Positions 6,734-8,748 of a stretch of DNA of 8,748 nt are shown one piece after another; the stretch's first letter is position 1; each line of letters begins with the position of its first letter. Source of the DNA: Candidatus Zipacnadia bacterium. GTDB taxonomy: Bacteria > Armatimonadota > UBA5377 > JALGUK01. The translations under genes and the position numbers were made by a program. The notes under the pieces are model-generated. The model did no database searches. It was not told where the DNA came from and worked only from the letters and a program-made list of their open reading frames with translations. The stretch lies in NCBI GenBank assembly GCA_029820875.1, contig JALGUK010000074.1:1-8748 (forward strand), read 5' to 3'.

Positions 6734-7766
6734 TTAACCCTCACTATATGTGACACCCAGTTTAATGGTCTCATCCGGGTTTTCGTCTATCGCCCGATAC
6801 GCCTCAACCACCTGTTCAAACGGGACTATCGGCTTGACGAGCCCGTCCACCTTGAGTTTACCTTCGTGCAAGAGTCTAAAAGCAGTGTCTATGATGCGCC
6901 GGTTGTCCCACATCGGGTGATCACGGTTGGGGTCGCTGTTAGCACGGGTGGAGATGATGGTAGGACGGTTGAAATGGAACTCCTCACCCAGCCAAAGGCC
7001 TTTCGCATCGCCCATGTAATACGCAAGGGGCACAACACGACCGCCCAAGTGTACACACCGGATCGCCTCATGAAGAGCCTTGTAATTCCCGCTGGCCTCG
7101 ATGGAAACGTCCACTCCGGGACGCCCGGTGGCCTTCTTAATCTCAAGGCCGACATCACATGCATTCGGGTCGTAAGCGACATCGGCCCCACATTGTAAGG
7201 CAACCTGGCGGCGACCCGGCAACGGGTCCACGATCCCCACCCACATTGCGCCGGACAGCTTCGCCATCTGCACGACCATAAGCCCGATGGCCCCCATACC
7301 GAACTGGGCATCCCGGACCGCAGCCAACGCAAACTCGGCCGGGTCCACGTAAACGATGGCCTCAGCCGACATATCCTCCGGCGCCGCCTTCAAATGCCCT
7401 TCCGGCACGGTGTGGGTCTCGCGGATTGGCAAATGCCCATATACCCGGTCCCCCACTTTCAGATTCTCCACCTCGGGACCAACTTCTACGACCGTTCCGA
7501 CCGTCATGTTCCCGAGTGCAATCGGAAAGCGCGGTCCTATATCCTCGGCGGGGAGGAATATCCGGAGGTCCCAGTCCAGGCGCTTTCGGTTGAATGGCGA
7601 CTCTTCGGTTGAATGGCGACTCCCCCCTGTACTCGGTCATCTCCGTTCCATGCTTTGCAGCACTGAACTCGCTCTTGACACGCACCTGGTTGCCCTTGAG
7701 CGGCGGTTCAGTGTACTCCTGGAACGCAGGCGTCCGTGGAGCAGTAGCAACAAGCGCGCGAGGCAT
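6734..7766 (-). pseudogene. MDR-superfamily (Zn-type) alcohol dehydrogenase, frameshifted by a 19-bp tandem duplication
   Basis: The N-terminal half begins MPRALVATAPRTPAFQEYTE with a good GGAGGA site upstream. It runs in one frame to SAAKHGTEMTEYRGESPFN, part of the GroES-like domain. The C-terminal half starts near GNMTVGTVVEVGPEVENLKV and continues in another frame through the Rossmann motif QFGMGAIGLMVVQMA to the stop at 6734. Between them lies a perfect 19-bp duplication. Reading through a single copy gives an unbroken 337-residue protein with junction ESPFNRKRLDWDLRIFLPA, so the duplication is the only lesion. As it stands the first frame ends after 134 residues (7362), losing the nucleotide-binding domain. 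Intact relatives are NAD(P)-dependent oxidoreductases; the substrate is unknown here, and the classical GHE zinc motif is not obvious. It follows the DJ-1 lipoprotein gene by 31 bp and is probably co-transcribed. The lesion could be real, reversible, or an assembly error. Confidence 0.9.
7585..7622. repeat. Perfect 19-bp tandem direct duplication
   Basis: Plus-strand unit TTCGGTTGAATGGCGACTC occurs at 7585-7603 and again at 7604-7622 with no mismatch and no spacer. The bases flanking the 38-bp block do not continue the period. Nineteen is not a multiple of three, so the extra copy shifts the dehydrogenase frame. A run of six C (7622-7627) overlaps the right end of the repeat. Confidence 0.97.
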
Positions 7767-7773
7767 TGTACAT

Positions 7774-7780
7774 TCCTCCA
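7774..7780 (-). promoter_or_regulatory. Ribosome-binding site of the alcohol dehydrogenase
   Basis: TGGAGGA on the minus strand ends seven bases before the ATG at 7766. A nearer ATG overlapping this site (GGAATGTACA) is in another frame and is not the start. The intact signal suggests that the gene was expressed until recently or still is. Confidence 0.7.
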
Positions 7781-7797
7781 GAGCGTGTACTGTCCGG

Positions 7798-8484
7798 CTA
7801 AGTGCCGGAAGCCTTCAGTGCTTCGATGACAGCATCGGCAAAATCCTCGGCGGCCGGCGGCCCGTTAGCGGTGACGATATTTCCACTCGTGACGACCGGC
7901 CGGCTGGAAGGTACGGCTCCCTTGGCTTTAATGTCGTCGACGTTCCCCTTCCAAACGGTAGCTTCGACGCCGTCGAGTATACCTGCGTTGGCCAGGATGA
8001 CCGGCGCGACGCAGATTGCAGCCACCATGTGCCCGGCGTCGTAGAACCGCTTGGCAAGCGCAACGAAATCCTCGTTATTGAGGTATTGGGCCATCCCGGG
8101 GCCACCGACGAAAACAATGCCATCGTAGTCGGCGGCGTTCACTTCAGTTGCGCTGACCTCCGCCTGAGCTGTCGTCCCACCGGCACCCTTACATTCCCCG
8201 GCCTGAAGTGAGGCGGTGGTGACGGTCACTCCAGCAGCGGTCAGTACCTTCTTGGGGATTTCATACTCCTCGTCTCGAAAGCCCTCAGGAGCAATCACCA
8301 TCACCACTTTCTTTCCGCTCAGGCCTGCGGCGCCTTTGGCCGGCATATGTGGTAACATCTCCGGCGGCCTGGTCGGCGGGAGAGTCGTTTCCTGTTCACG
8401 CTTCCTTTCACAACCCGAACCAGCAAGCAATCCTATCCCGCACACTAAGCTCAAAACCACCAGCAATGACCCGATTCGTCGCAT
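7798..8484 (-). CDS. Membrane-anchored DJ-1/PfpI-family lipoprotein
   Basis: This is a 228-residue protein. It starts with a lipoprotein signal peptide (MRRIGSLLVVLSLVCGIGLL, then AGSGC, Cys25), followed by a charged and proline-rich linker to about residue 55. The DJ-1/PfpI domain follows, about 57-225. KKVVMVIAPEGFRDEEYEIP holds Glu73, which by its spacing before the conserved I-P aligns with Glu18 of human DJ-1. IVFVGGPG (123-130) precedes the nucleophile elbow AAICVAPVILANAG with Cys158. The end, VTANGPPAAEDFADAVIEAL, is typical of the DJ-1 side of the family. Val follows the cysteine, so the His of PfpI-type proteases is absent. Members include glyoxalase/deglycase-like and chaperone-like proteins; the activity here is not determinable. 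Most relatives are cytosolic, so export is unusual. An ATG at 8499 overlaps the ribosome-binding site, so 8484 was chosen. It begins 28 bp after the upstream gene's stop. Confidence 0.9.
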   Translation of the reverse strand: MRRIGSLLVVLSLVCGIGLLAGSGCERKREQETTLPPTRPPEMLPHMPAKGAAGLSGKKVVMVIAPEGFRDEEYEIPKKVLTAAGVTVTTASLQAGECKGAGGTTAQAEVSATEVNAADYDGIVFVGGPGMAQYLNNEDFVALAKRFYDAGHMVAAICVAPVILANAGILDGVEATVWKGNVDDIKAKGAVPSSRPVVTSGNIVTANGPPAAEDFADAVIEALKASGT

Positions 8485-8489
8485 CGGCA

Positions 8490-8497
8490 CCCCCTCC
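8490..8497 (-). promoter_or_regulatory. Strong ribosome-binding site of the DJ-1/PfpI lipoprotein
   Basis: GGAGGGGG on the minus strand lies five bases before the ATG at 8484. The alternative ATG at 8499 runs into this element, so the downstream start is preferred. The same octamer precedes the other lipoprotein gene in the window. Confidence 0.75.
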
Positions 8498-8512
8498 ATA
8501 GAATAAATAGTA

Positions 8513-8748
8513 TCATGGGTTCCAAAGCCTAAAAAGCCGCTTGACTATCTCATATTTCGGTGTTCCCGGCTTCTGATGACAGTAAACGTGTATCCCGTCG
8601 GCGTGCTCGTGGCCACAGCGCATGACCTCTTCCACGTATTCCGGAGTCGTGCTGCCGAGTCTGCTGTGGGCGGTGGCATAAAAGCCGAGAATGATTGGCA
8701 TATCAGGCCCCATGATTTCACGCACCTTCGCAATTTCCTCGGCACACA
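8513..8748 (-). CDS. Unrecognised protein, C-terminal fragment (possible beta/alpha-barrel end)
   Basis: The reading frame enters from the right edge and is open for about 77 residues to a TGA at 8513-8515. It begins CAEEIAKVREIMGPDMPIIL, so a GTG at 8725 is not needed as a start and the real gene is longer. Visible features are a hydrophobic strand (MPIILGFYATA), a helix (PEYVEEVMRCGHEHA), a second strand (ADGIHVYCHQK) and a closing helix (YEIVKRLFRLW). This alternation of strand and helix would fit the last two units of a beta/alpha barrel such as those of sugar-active enzymes, but I do not recognise a family and claim no function. It is 28 bp upstream of the DJ-1 lipoprotein gene in the same direction, so the two are probably co-transcribed. 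Confidence 0.65.
   Translation of the reverse strand, partial: CAEEIAKVREIMGPDMPIILGFYATAHSRLGSTTPEYVEEVMRCGHEHADGIHVYCHQKPGTPKYEIVKRLFRLWNP

Noticed and set aside
6734..7507. Independent 257-codon dehydrogenase starting at the ATG at 7507
   Set aside because: That ATG is an internal Met of the restored protein (GNMTVGTV), has only a weak upstream site, and would lack the N-terminal part of the GroES-like domain.

Overview
This is a bacterial chromosomal segment. It has moderately high GC, dense gene packing, purine-rich Shine-Dalgarno sites and two lipoprotein signal peptides. I see no tRNA, rRNA, CRISPR array, transposase or phage gene. The phylum cannot be fixed from the sequence. The mix of an RDD/SpoIIM divergent pair, lipoproteins with carboxypeptidase-regulatory-like domains and a lipid-anchored DJ-1/PfpI protein would suit an uncultured environmental lineage of the Armatimonadota or Planctomycetota kind, but that is a guess.

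Layout. At the left edge (1-248, minus) is the N-terminus of a SpoIIM/DUF95-type membrane protein. It diverges across 50 bp from an RDD-family membrane protein (299-1093, plus). The RDD stop codon abuts the stop codon of a convergent full-length ComEC/Rec2 DNA-uptake channel (1094-3574, minus). Everything from there to the right edge is on the minus strand. In transcription order from the right edge the genes are: the C-terminus of an unrecognised protein (8513-8748), an exported DJ-1/PfpI-family lipoprotein (7798-8484), an MDR-superfamily alcohol dehydrogenase broken by a frameshift (6734-7766), the manganese exporter MntP (6067-6624), a lipoprotein with three carboxypeptidase-regulatory-like beta-sandwich repeats (4883-5974), an isocitrate dehydrogenase (3627-4697) and comEC. 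Gaps between these genes are 28, 31, 109, 92, 185 and 52 bp. The first two links look operonic; the later ones could hold their own promoters.

The strongest observation is in the alcohol dehydrogenase gene. A perfect 19-bp tandem duplication (7585-7622) shifts the reading frame. Removing one copy restores an uninterrupted 337-residue MDR protein. A C6/G6 homopolymer directly beside the duplication gives a second way to recover the frame. The locus is therefore either a very recent pseudogene, a reversible slipped-strand switch, or an assembly error.

No clearly new multi-gene system is visible. The genes look like housekeeping or accessory functions: DNA uptake, TCA cycle, Mn export, envelope lipoproteins. 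Secondary points of interest are the NADP-type cofactor residues in a short isocitrate dehydrogenase, the membrane-anchored DJ-1 protein, and the zero-length gap between the RDD and comEC genes.
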